Part shown: positions 28,503-36,956 of the stretch, one piece after another | Numbering within the stretch: position 1 is the first letter of the stretch | Layout: each line of letters begins with the position of its first letter | Assembly (NCBI RefSeq): GCF_000378945.1 | Contig: NZ_KB900539.1 | Coordinates: 78,168-142,167, forward strand | From: Methyloversatilis universalis EHg5 | GTDB lineage: Bacteria > Pseudomonadota > Gammaproteobacteria > Burkholderiales > Rhodocyclaceae | Direction of reading: 5' to 3' | DNA length: 64,000 nucleotides | Program-made: the position numbers and the translations under genes | The notes under the pieces: generated by a model | Database searches by the model: none | What the model was told of the DNA's origin: nothing | Seen by the model: the letters and a program-made list of their open reading frames with translations, nothing else

Positions 28503-28820
28503 ATGCTGCTTGCCACCACGCCCACGCTCGAAGGACGCCCGATCCGCCAGTATCACGGCGTGGTGACCGGCGAAGCCATCATCGGCGCCAACATCTTCAA
28601 GGATCTGTTCGCCAGCATACGCAACGTGGTGGGCGGCCGTGCCGGTGCCTACGAAAGCACGCTGGCCGACGCCCGCAGCGCGGCGATGGAGGACATGAGC
28701 GAGGCGGCGGCGAAGCTGGGCGCCAACGCCATCGTCGGCATCGACATCGACTACGAGGTGCTGGGCGCCGACAACGGCATGCTCATGGTCTGTGTCAGCG
28801 GCACCGCGGTCACGGTCTGA
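28503..28820 (+). CDS. YbjQ-family (heavy-metal-binding fold) protein
   Basis: This 105-residue protein carries [29 protein letters not shown] and [23 protein letters not shown], the YbjQ/UPF0145 pattern. The family forms pentameric rings, and the metal-binding label comes from fold similarity. Function is unknown. GGAG precedes the ATG, 18 bp after yebC, so the two may be co-transcribed. Confidence 0.93.
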   Translation: MLLATTPTLEGRPIRQYHGVVTGEAIIGANIFKDLFASIRNVVGGRAGAYESTLADARSAAMEDMSEAAAKLGANAIVGIDIDYEVLGADNGMLMVCVSGTAVTV

Positions 28821-28831
28821 CGCGGCGCAGA

Positions 28832-28859
28832 TTGACTTTCCCGCCCGATTCGCGAGAAT
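28832..28859 (+). promoter_or_regulatory. Candidate promoter for metXW
   Basis: TTGACT at 28832-28837 and GAGAAT at 28854-28859 with a 16-base spacer form a plausible sigma-70 promoter. It would start transcription about 15-20 bases before the riboswitch aptamer. Confidence 0.5.
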
Positions 28860-28880
28860 GGGGCGCAGTTTCAGGGTTTC

Positions 28881-28972
28881 ACGGCGCCGATTTGTCTCAG
28901 CTTGCGGGCGCCCGGGTTTCTACGGCAGCAGTGTTGCCGGACTCCCTTACAAATGCGGCTAAAGCGAGGGCG
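28881..28972 (+). promoter_or_regulatory. SAM-II (SAM-alpha) riboswitch upstream of metX
   Basis: The leader folds as the SAM-II pseudoknot. P1 pairs GGCGCC 28883-28888 with 28907-28912. P2 pairs CTTGC 28901-28905 with GCGAG 28964-28968. Loop 1 ATTTGT (28890-28895) faces ACAAAT (28949-28954) for the triple-helix region, and the hallmark AAATGCGGCTAAAG spans 28951-28964. An extra hairpin (CGGCA/TGCCG, 28923-28939) sits in the long loop. Family members bind S-adenosylmethionine and turn off methionine synthesis genes. An intrinsic terminator follows directly. Confidence 0.85.
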
Positions 28973-29006
28973 AACCCGGTCCTGGCTTTGGTCAACCGGG
29001 TTTTTT
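28973..29006 (+). terminator. Riboswitch-controlled intrinsic terminator before metX
   Basis: AACCCGGT (28973-28980) pairs with ACCGGGTT (28995-29002), followed by six T residues ending 2 bases before the metX ATG. CCGGGTT at 28912-28918 in the aptamer could pair with AACCCGG and act as antiterminator. This fits an OFF switch: SAM stabilises the aptamer, frees the terminator and stops metX transcription. No Shine-Dalgarno is visible between hairpin and ATG. Confidence 0.85.
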
Positions 29007-29007
29007 C

Positions 29008-30150
29008 ATGGCCAACGACATTGCAATTCCTGAAGACAGCGTAGGCATCGTCAGCCCGCTGTGTGCGCGCTTCGATACGCCGCTGACGCTGAAGAGCGGC
29101 GCGGTGCTGCCGGGTTTCGAACTGATGTACGAAACCTATGGCGCACTGAACGCGACCCGCTCCAACGCGGTGCTGGTGTGTCCGGCCCTGTCCGGCCATC
29201 ACCACGCGGCCGGCATCCACGCCGACGCGCCGAAGAACACCGGCTGGTGGGACAACCTGATCGGCCCGGGCAAGCCGCTGGATACCCGCAGGTTCTTCGT
29301 CATCGCGGTGAACAACCTCGGCGGCTGTCATGGCTCGACCGGCCCGATGAGCATCAACCCGGACACCGGCAAGCCCTGGGGCGCCGACTTCCCGGTGGTG
29401 ACGGTGGAAGATTGGGTCGCCGCGCAGGCGCTGCTGGCCGACCGCCTGGGCATCGATTGCTGGGCCGCCATCATCGGTGGCAGCCTGGGTGGCATGCAGG
29501 CGATGAGCTGGTCCATCCATCACCCGTCGCGGGTGCGCAACGCGCTGGTGATCGCCTCCGCGCCCAAGCTCACCGCGCAGAACATCGCGTTCAACGAAGT
29601 GGCCCGTCAGGCCATCATCACCGACCCCGATTTCCACGGCGGCCACTTCTACGAGCACAACACGCTGCCGCGCCGCGGGCTGCGGCTGGCGCGCATGCTG
29701 GGCCACATCACCTATCAGTCGGACGATCTGATGGCCGAGAAATTCGGTCGCCGGCTGCGCGAGGGCGGCCGCAAGTTCAGTTTCGAGGTGGAATTCGAGG
29801 TCGAGTCCTATCTGCGCTACCAGGGCGACAAGTTCGCCGGCAGCTTCGACGCCAATACCTATCTGCTGGCCACTCGCGCGCTGGACTACTTCGACCCGGC
29901 TCACGACGCCGGCGGCGATCTGGCGGCGGCGTTCGCGCCGGCCACCGCCGATTTCCTGCTGGTGTCCTTCTCGACCGACTGGCGCTTCGCGCCGTCGCGC
30001 TCGCGGGAAATCGTCGATGCGCTGATGCGCAACGGCCGCAAGGTGAGCTATGCCGAGATCGAATCGTCGGCCGGCCACGACTCCTTCCTGCTCGACGAGC
30101 CGCACTACCATTCGGTCCTGCGCGCGTATTTCGACAACATCACGGTGTGA
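29008..30150 (+). CDS. metX: Homoserine O-acyltransferase MetX
   Basis: MetX (380 aa) is an alpha/beta-hydrolase that O-acylates homoserine at the start of methionine synthesis. The nucleophile elbow is GGSLGGMQ with S159, the Asp is in [11 protein letters not shown] (about 320) and the His in [11 protein letters not shown] (about 354). Acetyl versus succinyl donor cannot be settled by eye, since many proteobacterial MetX enzymes use succinyl-CoA. It is preceded by the SAM-II riboswitch and terminator and followed 7 bp later by metW. Confidence 0.97.
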   Translation: MANDIAIPEDSVGIVSPLCARFDTPLTLKSGAVLPGFELMYETYGALNATRSNAVLVCPALSGHHHAAGIHADAPKNTGWWDNLIGPGKPLDTRRFFVIAVNNLGGCHGSTGPMSINPDTGKPWGADFPVVTVEDWVAAQALLADRLGIDCWAAIIGGSLGGMQAMSWSIHHPSRVRNALVIASAPKLTAQNIAFNEVARQAIITDPDFHGGHFYEHNTLPRRGLRLARMLGHITYQSDDLMAEKFGRRLREGGRKFSFEVEFEVESYLRYQGDKFAGSFDANTYLLATRALDYFDPAHDAGGDLAAAFAPATADFLLVSFSTDWRFAPSRSREIVDALMRNGRKVSYAEIESSAGHDSFLLDEPHYHSVLRAYFDNITV

Positions 30151-30157
30151 GGCCGAC

Positions 30158-30760
30158 ATGACTGCACTGGACGGACGCATCGACTACGACGTGATCGCCG
30201 GCTGGGTGAGCCCGGGCGCGCGCGTGCTTGATCTCGGCTGCGGCGACGGCGCACTGCTGCGCCATCTGCAGGAAAGCCGCGGCGCCACCGGCTACGGGGT
30301 CGAGATCGACATCGAGCGGGTGATCGCCGGCATGAAGAACGGCATCAACGTGCTGCAGATCGACCTGGAAAAGGGGCTGTACGACTTCGTCGATCAGAGC
30401 TTCGACCTGGTCATCATTTCCAATGCGCTGCAGACCCTGCACCGCACCGAAAAACTGCTGACCGAAATGCTGCGGGTCGGCCGCGAGGCGGTGGTGAGCT
30501 TCCCCAACTTTGCCTACTGGAAGCACCGCGTCGCCATCATGGACGGCCGCATGCCGGTGTCCGACCGCCTGCCCTACCAGTGGTACGACACGCCCAACGT
30601 GCGCTTCTTCACCATCGCGGACTTCGAGGCGCTGTGCGACAAGCTGGGCATCGCCATCCGCGAGCGCCTGGTGCTGGACGACGCCGGCCAGCCGGTGCGC
30701 GACGAGCCGAACTTTCTCGGCAGTTTTGCGCTGTACAGATTGGGAGGGGCTAGGGGCTAG
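30158..30760 (+). CDS. metW: Methionine biosynthesis protein MetW
   Basis: MetW (200 aa) has a class I methyltransferase fold with VLDLGCGDGALLRHLQE as the SAM-binding loop. It also carries the family-specific VSFPNFAYWKHR and LPYQWYDTPNVRFFT. It partners MetX in many proteobacteria, though its exact reaction is unclear. The ATG at 30158 was chosen over an upstream frame start inside metX. The last residues (LGGARG) are encoded by the arm of an inverted repeat shared with the ampG end. Confidence 0.96.
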   Translation: MTALDGRIDYDVIAGWVSPGARVLDLGCGDGALLRHLQESRGATGYGVEIDIERVIAGMKNGINVLQIDLEKGLYDFVDQSFDLVIISNALQTLHRTEKLLTEMLRVGREAVVSFPNFAYWKHRVAIMDGRMPVSDRLPYQWYDTPNVRFFTIADFEALCDKLGIAIRERLVLDDAGQPVRDEPNFLGSFALYRLGGARG

Positions 30761-30825
30761 GGGTCGGGGAAAGCATGCGGGCGGCTTTGCCGCCCGGAAT
30801 TCGCTAGCCCCTGGCCCCTCCTCCC
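30742..30825. repeat. Long inverted repeat joining metW and ampG ends
   Basis: G-rich arm 30742-30763 (GGGAGGGGCTAGGGGCTAGG) is mirrored by 30804-30825 (CTAGCCCCTGGCCCCTCC). A perfect inner hairpin, GGGCGGC/GCCGCCC with loop TTT, lies at 30779-30795. The metW stop is inside one arm and the ampG stop lies in the other, so both proteins end GGARG. It may act as a bidirectional terminator or be a small dispersed repeat element. Confidence 0.75.
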
Positions 30826-32186
30826 TGGTCCCTGCCCCTCGCCCGTGCGGCAAGCAGCACCAGCACCAGCACCGGCAGGCCGATCAGCGCCGTGCCGGTG
30901 AAGAAGGCTTCGTAGCCGTGGGCATCGACATAGACGCCGGAAAAGCCGGCCACGAATTTCGGCAGCAGCAGCATGAGCGAGCTGAACAGCGCGTACTGGG
31001 TGGCCGAGTAGGCCACATTGGTCAGGCCGGACAGATAGGCCACGAAGGCCGATGAGGCGATGCCGGCCGACAGGTTGTCGGCCGACACCGCGAAGATGAG
31101 GCCGTTCACGTCATGGCCGCGGCCGGCCAGCCAGACGAACAGCAGATTGGTGGCCGACGACAGCAGGGCGCCGAGGAACAGCGTCTTCATGACGCCCATG
31201 CGCGCGGTGAGCACGCCGCCGATCGCCGCACCTGCGATGGTCATGCCCACGCCGTATACCTTGGCCACGCTGGCCACCTCGTCCTTGGTGTAGCCCATGT
31301 CGACATAGAAGGTGTTGGCCATGATGCCCATCACCACATCGGAAATGCGGTAGCTGCCGATCAGCGCCAGCAGCAGCACTGCCTGCCAGCGATAGCGGCG
31401 TACGAAATCGACGAAGGGCGACACCACTGCGCCATGCACCCAGGCGGCCAGCGCCAGCAGCGGGCCGTGCAGACCTTCGCGCGCCAGCCATTCGCGGGTG
31501 CGGGCTTCGCGCCGCACCGTGTCCTCCGACACCGGCGCGTCCGGTTCGCGTATCAGCAGCGTGGTCAGCACGCCGACGCCCATGAAGGCGGCCATCACCA
31601 GATAGGCAAAGCGCCACGGCCCGTGCTCGTAGGCGGTGTCGGTCAGGTCCACCGACGCTGCCAGCCACAGCACGCCGGCGGAAGCGACGATCATGGCGAT
31701 GCGGTAGCCGCCCTGATAGGTGGCGGCCATCGCACCCTGCAGCCTCTGTTCCACCGCCTCGATGCGGTAGGCGTCGAGCGCGATGTCCTGTGTGGCAGAG
31801 GCGAAGGCCACTGCCAGCGCGCACCAGGCCATGCGTTCCAGCGCCTGGGCCGGGTCGGTGCCGGCCATGCCGACCAGCGCGGCCGCGATTGCCAGCTGCG
31901 ACAGCAGCAGCCAGGCGCGGCGGCGGCCGAACAGGCGGGTGAGCAGCGGCAGCGGCAGCCGGTCCACCAGCGGCGACCACACCCACTTGAAGCCATAGGC
32001 CAGACCTATCCAGCTGAAATAGCCGATGGTCGAGCGATCGACGCCCGCTTCGCGCAGCCAGTACGACAGTGTTCCCAGTACCAGGATGAGCGGCAGGCCG
32101 GCCGAGAAGCCGAGAAAGAACATGCCGGCGACGCGCGGGTGCGCGTACACCTTGAGGCTGGCGAACCAGCCGGAAGAAGCGGACAT
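30804..32186 (-). CDS. ampG: AmpG-family muropeptide permease (MFS)
   Basis: This 460-residue MFS transporter has about 12-14 helices. Its N-terminus, HPRVAGMFFLGFSAGLPLILVLGTLSYWLREAGV, and GFKWVWSPLVDRLPLPLLTRLFGRRRAWLL are AmpG signatures. AmpG imports anhydro-muropeptides for wall recycling and, where AmpC exists, its induction. The C-terminal tail (RARGRDQGGGARG) is encoded by a G-rich inverted repeat and is probably not conserved. Confidence 0.94.
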   Translation of the reverse strand: MSASSGWFASLKVYAHPRVAGMFFLGFSAGLPLILVLGTLSYWLREAGVDRSTIGYFSWIGLAYGFKWVWSPLVDRLPLPLLTRLFGRRRAWLLLSQLAIAAALVGMAGTDPAQALERMAWCALAVAFASATQDIALDAYRIEAVEQRLQGAMAATYQGGYRIAMIVASAGVLWLAASVDLTDTAYEHGPWRFAYLVMAAFMGVGVLTTLLIREPDAPVSEDTVRREARTREWLAREGLHGPLLALAAWVHGAVVSPFVDFVRRYRWQAVLLLALIGSYRISDVVMGIMANTFYVDMGYTKDEVASVAKVYGVGMTIAGAAIGGVLTARMGVMKTLFLGALLSSATNLLFVWLAGRGHDVNGLIFAVSADNLSAGIASSAFVAYLSGLTNVAYSATQYALFSSLMLLLPKFVAGFSGVYVDAHGYEAFFTGTALIGLPVLVLVLLAARARGRDQGGGARG

Positions 32187-32262
32187 CGGAGGCGGGCAAA
32201 GATCGATCGTGCCCGCGAAGATACCAGCCGGGGCGCCGCTGCGGCGGCCCGGCCCGACCGGA

Positions 32263-33117
32263 TCAGGCGTATTCCGGGAAGAACAGGCCCATCACCGCCG
32301 CCAGCGAGCTGGAGGCTTCGGCGCAGGCGCCTTCGAAGGCCTGCGGCTCGAGCCGGGTGATCTGCCAGGCGGCGGGCGAGGCGTTGGCGACAATGCGTGC
32401 CGATTCATCGAGCTGGGCGTCGTAGTTGACCGCATGGCGGGCGAGGTGCAGCAGAGACGCTTCGAATTCGTGCGGTGCGCCGCGGGCCGGATCGATCTGG
32501 GCGCCGATGGCCACCGCAAAACTGCGCGGCAGCCGCCATTCGGTCAGCAGCGCTTCACCCACCGCGGCGTAGTCGCAGCCGATCATGTCGCGCTCCAGCT
32601 CGTCGATCGCAGCCCCCGAAGTACGGTGCTCGACCAGTGCCTGTTCCGCTTCCTGCGGCACGTGCATGTACATGACCATGTGGCCGATGTCGGCCAGCAT
32701 GCCGCCGACGAACAGCCGTTCTGCGTCCAGCAGGCCGCAGCTCTTCGCTGCGGCGCGCGCCAGCAGGCCGCGCATGGCCGAGGCGCGCCAGAAACGGTGC
32801 ACGTCCATGCGTTCCGGCCGCATGCCGGCAAATACCGCGGTCACCGTGGTGGCCAGCACGATGTCGTGCACCTGCTGCATGCCGAGCACGCTGACCGCGC
32901 GCGACATGGTTTCGATCTTGCCGGGGAAGCCGTAGAAAACGCTGTTGACCACCCGCAGCACCCGCATCGTGATGCCCGGGTCGGCAGCTACCACCTTGGC
33001 CAGCTCGATGACCGAGCCGTCCGGGTCGTCAATCACCTGCTTCACGCGGTGATAGATGGCGGGAAGCGTGACCAGTTCGGTCGTGCGCTGCGCCAGGTCC
33101 TGCGCGGAATGGGTCAT
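32263..33117 (-). CDS. HDOD-domain signalling protein
   Basis: This 284-residue protein is a single HDOD domain: LPAIYHRVKQVIDDPDGSVIELAKVVAADPGITMRVLRVVNSVFYG is the classic start, and MSRAVSVLGMQQVHDIVLATTV follows. HDOD proteins are degenerate HD hydrolases that act as scaffolds in signalling, motility or stress. The HD catalytic pair is not conserved in this family. The ATG at 33117 is used, since the frame to 33207 adds a basic low-complexity leader. The 195 bp to the next gene hold no recognisable site. Confidence 0.92.
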   Translation of the reverse strand: MTHSAQDLAQRTTELVTLPAIYHRVKQVIDDPDGSVIELAKVVAADPGITMRVLRVVNSVFYGFPGKIETMSRAVSVLGMQQVHDIVLATTVTAVFAGMRPERMDVHRFWRASAMRGLLARAAAKSCGLLDAERLFVGGMLADIGHMVMYMHVPQEAEQALVEHRTSGAAIDELERDMIGCDYAAVGEALLTEWRLPRSFAVAIGAQIDPARGAPHEFEASLLHLARHAVNYDAQLDESARIVANASPAAWQITRLEPQAFEGACAEASSSLAAVMGLFFPEYA

Positions 33118-33312
33118 GGTCGTGTCGGGTGCGGGTGCGTGTCCTGCTGAATTCGGCCGCCTGCCTGAAAACTTGAGGGGTCTTTTAGAAGTGGGATTTT
33201 CTCCCATTCCTTGTGCGACGCCTGCGCTGGCCTTTTGCCATGACGTAAGGGTAGGTTCGGCAGGTCTGAACCGCCAGTGTACGGAGACGGTCTGTCCGGT
33301 CAGGGCCGGGTG

Positions 33313-33600
33313 TCAGCGCTGCAGTCGCTGCTGCACGGCGCCCAGCACCCGCCATGCGCCCCACAGCCGCATGCCCCAGCGCCATACCCGGCGTGGGCGG
33401 ACCAGCGCAAAGCCGACCACGGCTGCGGCCAGTACCTGCGGGTGAGCGCGTACCCAGGCGGCGCCGTCGCGCACCGCGTCCACCGTGTTGAACAGCGGAT
33501 CGAGTACCGCCGACTGGTCGGCTGTCTCCCGCCGCAGCCGGCGCGAGCGCTCGACCAGGCGCTCGCGCGCCAGCGCCAGACGCAGGCGGCGTTCGTTCAT
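33313..33600 (-). CDS. YqjK-like protein
   Basis: This 95-residue basic protein begins MNERRLRLALARERLVERSRRLR and has one hydrophobic segment (HPQVLAAAVVGFALV, about 53-68), the YqjK layout. Its ATG overlaps the yqjE-like stop by 4 bases. The yqjD-yqjE-yqjK trio occurs across proteobacteria. The function of this member is unknown. Confidence 0.82.
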   Translation of the reverse strand: MNERRLRLALARERLVERSRRLRRETADQSAVLDPLFNTVDAVRDGAAWVRAHPQVLAAAVVGFALVRPRRVWRWGMRLWGAWRVLGAVQQRLQR

Positions 33601-33977
33601 CGGTTCAGCGCGTCGCGATCGCGCTTCAGTTCATCCAGCGTCGAGGCGAACAGCCGGGTGCCTTCCGCCATCCGCGCGCGCGCGATCACCGCTGCCACCG
33701 CGCCCAGCGTGATGAACAGCGTGGAAAACAGCGTGAGCACGAGCAGCCGGTGGCTGTCCCACAGCAATACGGTGAGCAGCACCGCCAGAAAGGCGATGCC
33801 GAAGGTCAGAAAGGCGATGGCCAGTGCGCCATAGACCAGCAGTTCGGTCAGGCGCAGCGCCTCGTCGCGTGCTTCGACGGTGATCAGTTCCAGCCTGACG
33901 TGAACGATCTCGATCAGGCTGGAAACGAAGCCCTTCAGCGATGCGCCGAGCCGCTCGGGCCGGGGCGTAGCGGCCAT
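33597..33977 (-). CDS. YqjE/holin-like membrane protein
   Basis: This 126-residue protein has two strong transmembrane helices (about 47-70 and 78-103: LLVYGALAIAFLTFGIAFLAVLL and LLVLTLFSTLFITLGAVAAVI), flanked by charged helices. It matches the Phage_holin_3_6/YqjE family. It lies 7 bp after the DUF883 gene and overlaps the yqjK-like gene. Members are thought to act at the inner membrane with YqjD. Confidence 0.88.
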   Translation of the reverse strand: MAATPRPERLGASLKGFVSSLIEIVHVRLELITVEARDEALRLTELLVYGALAIAFLTFGIAFLAVLLTVLLWDSHRLLVLTLFSTLFITLGAVAAVIARARMAEGTRLFASTLDELKRDRDALNR

Positions 33978-33984
33978 CGGGTGC

Positions 33985-34305
33985 TCAGCGGCGGCCGATC
34001 AGCAGACCGACCAGCAGGCCGACGCCGGCGGCCACACCGATCGACTTCCACGGATGCTCGTGCACGTAGTCGTCGGTGGCACGCGCCACTTCGCGCGATT
34101 TTTCCTTCAGTGCGGCTTCCGCGTCGGCCAGCTTGTGGCGGGCGGAAGTCAGGTTCTCCTGCATGCGCACACGCAGTTCGCCCACCTTTTCGCCGGCCTG
34201 GTTGGCGGTCACGCGCAGCAGTTCCTCGGCGTCGGCGATCACCACCTTGAGGTCGGTGACCAGCTTTTCCTTGGTGACGGTGTTCTGATCGATCAGGTCG
34301 GACAT
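33985..34305 (-). CDS. DUF883 (YqjD/ElaB) membrane-anchored protein
   Basis: This 106-residue protein has a long amphipathic helix (about 10-75), then HEHPWKSIGVAAGVGLLVGLLIGRR, the C-terminal membrane anchor of the ElaB/YqjD family. E. coli YqjD is a stationary-phase ribosome-binding inner-membrane protein, and the same role is possible here. AAGGAG lies 8 bp before the ATG at 34305, which decides the start over the frame to 34395. It is first gene of the yqjDEK-like operon. Confidence 0.94.
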   Translation of the reverse strand: MSDLIDQNTVTKEKLVTDLKVVIADAEELLRVTANQAGEKVGELRVRMQENLTSARHKLADAEAALKEKSREVARATDDYVHEHPWKSIGVAAGVGLLVGLLIGRR

Positions 34306-34367
34306 GTCATTTCTCCTTGTTGAGTGGCCAGGCCGGCGGTGAAGCCGCCGGTCGGCAAGATGAATCG

Positions 34368-35396
34368 TCAAGTGCCTTCTTGCGCTGCATGACACCCGGC
34401 AAGCCTATCGCGCCGTGCGCCGGCTGCCTGTAGGCGGCGGGCTACGCCCAGCACGCCCAGACCTGCGACCAGCATGGCCCAGCCGTCGGCTTCCGGCACC
34501 AGCGCCGCGGCGAAGGCGGCCCCGACTACCTGATGGCCCGCTGTCGTGATGTGCACGCCGTCCCAGAACAGATAGCCGGCAGGATCCCCGGCGCAGCCCG
34601 GTGTCGTCTGACACGGTGTATCCGTATTGGTCAGTCCGTATTGATCCGGATTAAGTGCTGCGCTGTTGAGCAGGCCGAACACATCGACGGTGCGGAAATC
34701 GGCCAGAGTCAGCGTCTGGTCCAGCGAGCCCAGCAGCTGGGCCAGCGCAGTGTTGTGTTCGGCCGAGCGCAGAGTGGCCAGCCCGGCGGCCAGCGGACCT
34801 TCGGCCTGCATCGCCGGAGTCAGGCCGAGATTGGCCATATTGGGCACCAGGAAATTGCGCGCGCCCGCGTTGTACAGCTGGGTGAGGCCGCTGCCCAGAT
34901 GGCCGATCGCGTTCGGCACCGTGTCAGGCGACAGCAGCGATTCGGGCAGAAAGTAATCGTTCGGCCCCGCCCACACCAGATACAGCGCGTTCGGGTCGAG
35001 CGGTCCGGCCGCTACGCGCTGGCTGATCTGCGCCAGCACGCCGGTGCCGTTGAAGTAATCCGACGGCAGGCCGAGCTCCGTGCCCTGACCGCTTGCATCG
35101 ACGTAGTTGTCCGAACCGCCGCCGAACGGCGTACCGGTGCGGGCGCCGCCGACGGCGAAGTTGTGCAGCGTCAGCCCGAGGCTGGTCGCCAGATACTCGA
35201 CGGCGACCGGTCCGTTCGAGAAGCGTCCGGTCGCGTAGCCGAAAGCCGGCGACGGAAACTGTCCGCCGGTCAGCGCCAGGAAGTTGCCGTTGTCCGACAG
35301 ACTGTCGCCGAACACGACCAGTTCGCTGTAGGCCGCCGAAACCGGCAGCGAGGTGACGACGGCGGCAGCGAAGGCAAGGCGGCGCAGTGCTTTCAT
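34368..35396 (-). CDS. GDSL-type hydrolase with PEP-CTERM-like anchor
   Basis: This 342-residue secreted hydrolase has signal peptide MKALRRLAFAAAVVTSLPVSA. GDSL block I follows (VVFGDSLSDNGN), then VWAGPNDYF and the catalytic DxxH in DGVHITTAGH. The C-terminus has VPEADGWAMLVAGLGVLGVARR, close to a VPEP-type PEP-CTERM motif with its transmembrane helix and Arg cluster. Exosortase sorting would place it at the outer surface. The tail runs about 20 residues past the Arg cluster, longer than usual. The substrate is unknown. Confidence 0.88.
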   Translation of the reverse strand: MKALRRLAFAAAVVTSLPVSAAYSELVVFGDSLSDNGNFLALTGGQFPSPAFGYATGRFSNGPVAVEYLATSLGLTLHNFAVGGARTGTPFGGGSDNYVDASGQGTELGLPSDYFNGTGVLAQISQRVAAGPLDPNALYLVWAGPNDYFLPESLLSPDTVPNAIGHLGSGLTQLYNAGARNFLVPNMANLGLTPAMQAEGPLAAGLATLRSAEHNTALAQLLGSLDQTLTLADFRTVDVFGLLNSAALNPDQYGLTNTDTPCQTTPGCAGDPAGYLFWDGVHITTAGHQVVGAAFAAALVPEADGWAMLVAGLGVLGVARRLQAAGARRDRLAGCHAAQEGT

Positions 35397-35428
35397 GGCA
35401 GTCCTTTCGGGGGTACGGTCAGCGGACT

Positions 35429-36223
35429 TCAGGCAATGTCGACATCGTAGTCGACAATGAGCGGAGCATGGTCGCTGAAGCGCACCTCCTTGTAGACCCG
35501 CGCCACGCGGGCCTTTGCTGCGATGCCGGGGGTGGCGATCTGGTAGTCGATGCGCCAGCCCACGTTCTTCGCGCGTGCCTGGCCGCGGTTGCTCCACCAG
35601 GTGTAGCAGTCCTCGGTCGCGTCCGGATGCAGGGTGCGATACACGTCCACCCAGCCGCCCTCGCCCAGCAGCGCGGTCATCCACGCGCGTTCTTCCGGCA
35701 GGAAACCTGAGTTCTTCAGATTGCCCTTCCAGTTCTTCAGGTCGATTTCCTGGTGTGCGATGTTCCAGTCGCCGCACACCACGATTTCCCGCCCGCTTGC
35801 ACGCAGTGCGGCGAGGTGGGGCCGGAAGCGGTCGAGGAAGCGGAACTTGGCTTCCTGCCGTTCGGGTGCGCTGGAGCCGGACGGCAGGTAGAGCGAAATT
35901 ACGGTCAGGTCGCCGAAGTCCGCCTCCACGTAGCGGCCTTCGTCGTCGAATTCCTGCACGCCGAAACCGGTGATGACCCGTGCCGGCGTGCGGCGGGCGT
36001 ACAGGCCCACGCCGCTGTAGCCCTTCTTCAGCGCGTAATGGAAGTGGCCGTCGGCCCCGCCCATCGCGGCCGGTGCGCGCATCGTGGCGTCGAGGTCGGC
36101 CGCCTGCGCCTTCAGTTCCTGCACGCACAGCATGTCGGGCGATTCGCTCGCCACCCAGTCCCACACACCCTTGGTGGTGGCCGAGCGGATACCGTTGAGG
36201 TTGAGCGACACGATACGTAACAT
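35429..36223 (-). CDS. xth: Exodeoxyribonuclease III
   Basis: This 264-residue endonuclease/exonuclease/phosphatase-fold enzyme opens MLRIVSLNLNGIRSATTKG and contains VQELKAQ (metal Glu), GDWNIAHQEIDLKN, and closes with SDHAPLIVDYD. It repairs abasic sites and trims 3' ends. It is divergent from pyrE across only 20 bp, so its promoter must overlap pyrE DNA or be shared. It lies 32 bp upstream of the GDSL hydrolase on the same strand. Confidence 0.96.
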   Translation of the reverse strand: MLRIVSLNLNGIRSATTKGVWDWVASESPDMLCVQELKAQAADLDATMRAPAAMGGADGHFHYALKKGYSGVGLYARRTPARVITGFGVQEFDDEGRYVEADFGDLTVISLYLPSGSSAPERQEAKFRFLDRFRPHLAALRASGREIVVCGDWNIAHQEIDLKNWKGNLKNSGFLPEERAWMTALLGEGGWVDVYRTLHPDATEDCYTWWSNRGQARAKNVGWRIDYQIATPGIAAKARVARVYKEVRFSDHAPLIVDYDVDIA

Positions 36224-36243
36224 GGCCGGTTTGTCCGTTCTGA

Positions 36244-36912
36244 TTGGAAAAGCCCGTGGATTCTAGACGTGAATTCGTGAAGTTCGCCGTCGAAACCGGT
36301 GTGCTGCGTTTCGGCAGCTTCACCACCAAGGCGGGGCGCGAGTCGCCGTACTTCTTCAACGCCGGTCTGTTCAACAGCGGCGCCTCGGTGCTCAAGCTGT
36401 GCAGCTTCTATGCCGATACGATCATGGATCGGGCGCCGCAGTTCGACATGCTGTTCGGTCCGGCCTACAAGGGCATCGTGCTGGCGGCCGGTACCGCCAT
36501 GCAGATCGCACAGCGCGGTCGTGACCTGCCGTTTGCGTTCAACCGCAAGGAAGCCAAGGACCACGGCGAGGGCGGCACGCTGATCGGCGCACCGCTGAAG
36601 GGCCGGGTGCTCATCATCGACGACGTGATCAGTGCCGGCACCTCGGTGCGCGAGTCGGTCGAGCTGATCCGGGCGGCCGGTGCTGAACCGGCAGGTGTGG
36701 CGATTGCCCTCGACCGCATGGAGCGCGGTACCGGACAATTGTCGGCGGTTCAGGAAGTGGAGCGTTCGTACGGCATGCCGGTGGTGGCCTGCGCGACGCT
36801 GGAAGACCTGCTGGGCTATCTGCAGGACAGCCCGTCACTGCAGGACAGCCCGTCACTGCAGGACAATCTCGAGGCGGTGCGCGCCTATCGCAGCCGGTAC
36901 GGTGTGAGCTGA
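36244..36912 (+). CDS. pyrE: Orotate phosphoribosyltransferase with 6-aa tandem insert
   Basis: PyrE (222 aa) converts orotate and PRPP to [33 protein letters not shown] (flexible catalytic loop) and the PRPP motif [13 protein letters not shown] are intact. The C-terminal region reads LQDSPS twice and then LQDN, encoded by an 18-bp unit repeated 2.5 times. This adds about 12 residues to the usual 210-213. The TTG start at 36244 is the frame start, and a GTG at 36255 is an alternative. Confidence 0.95.
   Translation: MEKPVDSRREFVKFAVETGVLRFGSFTTKAGRESPYFFNAGLFNSGASVLKLCSFYADTIMDRAPQFDMLFGPAYKGIVLAAGTAMQIAQRGRDLPFAFNRKEAKDHGEGGTLIGAPLKGRVLIIDDVISAGTSVRESVELIRAAGAEPAGVAIALDRMERGTGQLSAVQEVERSYGMPVVACATLEDLLGYLQDSPSLQDSPSLQDNLEAVRAYRSRYGVS
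36820..36865 (+). repeat. 18-bp in-frame tandem repeat within pyrE
   Basis: CTGCAGGACAGCCCGTCA occurs at 36820-36837 and 36838-36855, and its first ten bases recur at 36856-36865. The two full copies are identical, so the expansion is recent or kept homogeneous by slippage. The reading frame is preserved. Confidence 0.95.
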
Positions 36913-36956
36913 GCGTGGCAGGCCGAGCAGTATCGATTCAGGAACGGTTGCCGAAC

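Noticed and set aside
34368-36395. 675-aa frame containing the GDSL hydrolase
   Set aside because: The N-terminal half is off-frame xth. The real protein starts with a signal peptide at 35396.
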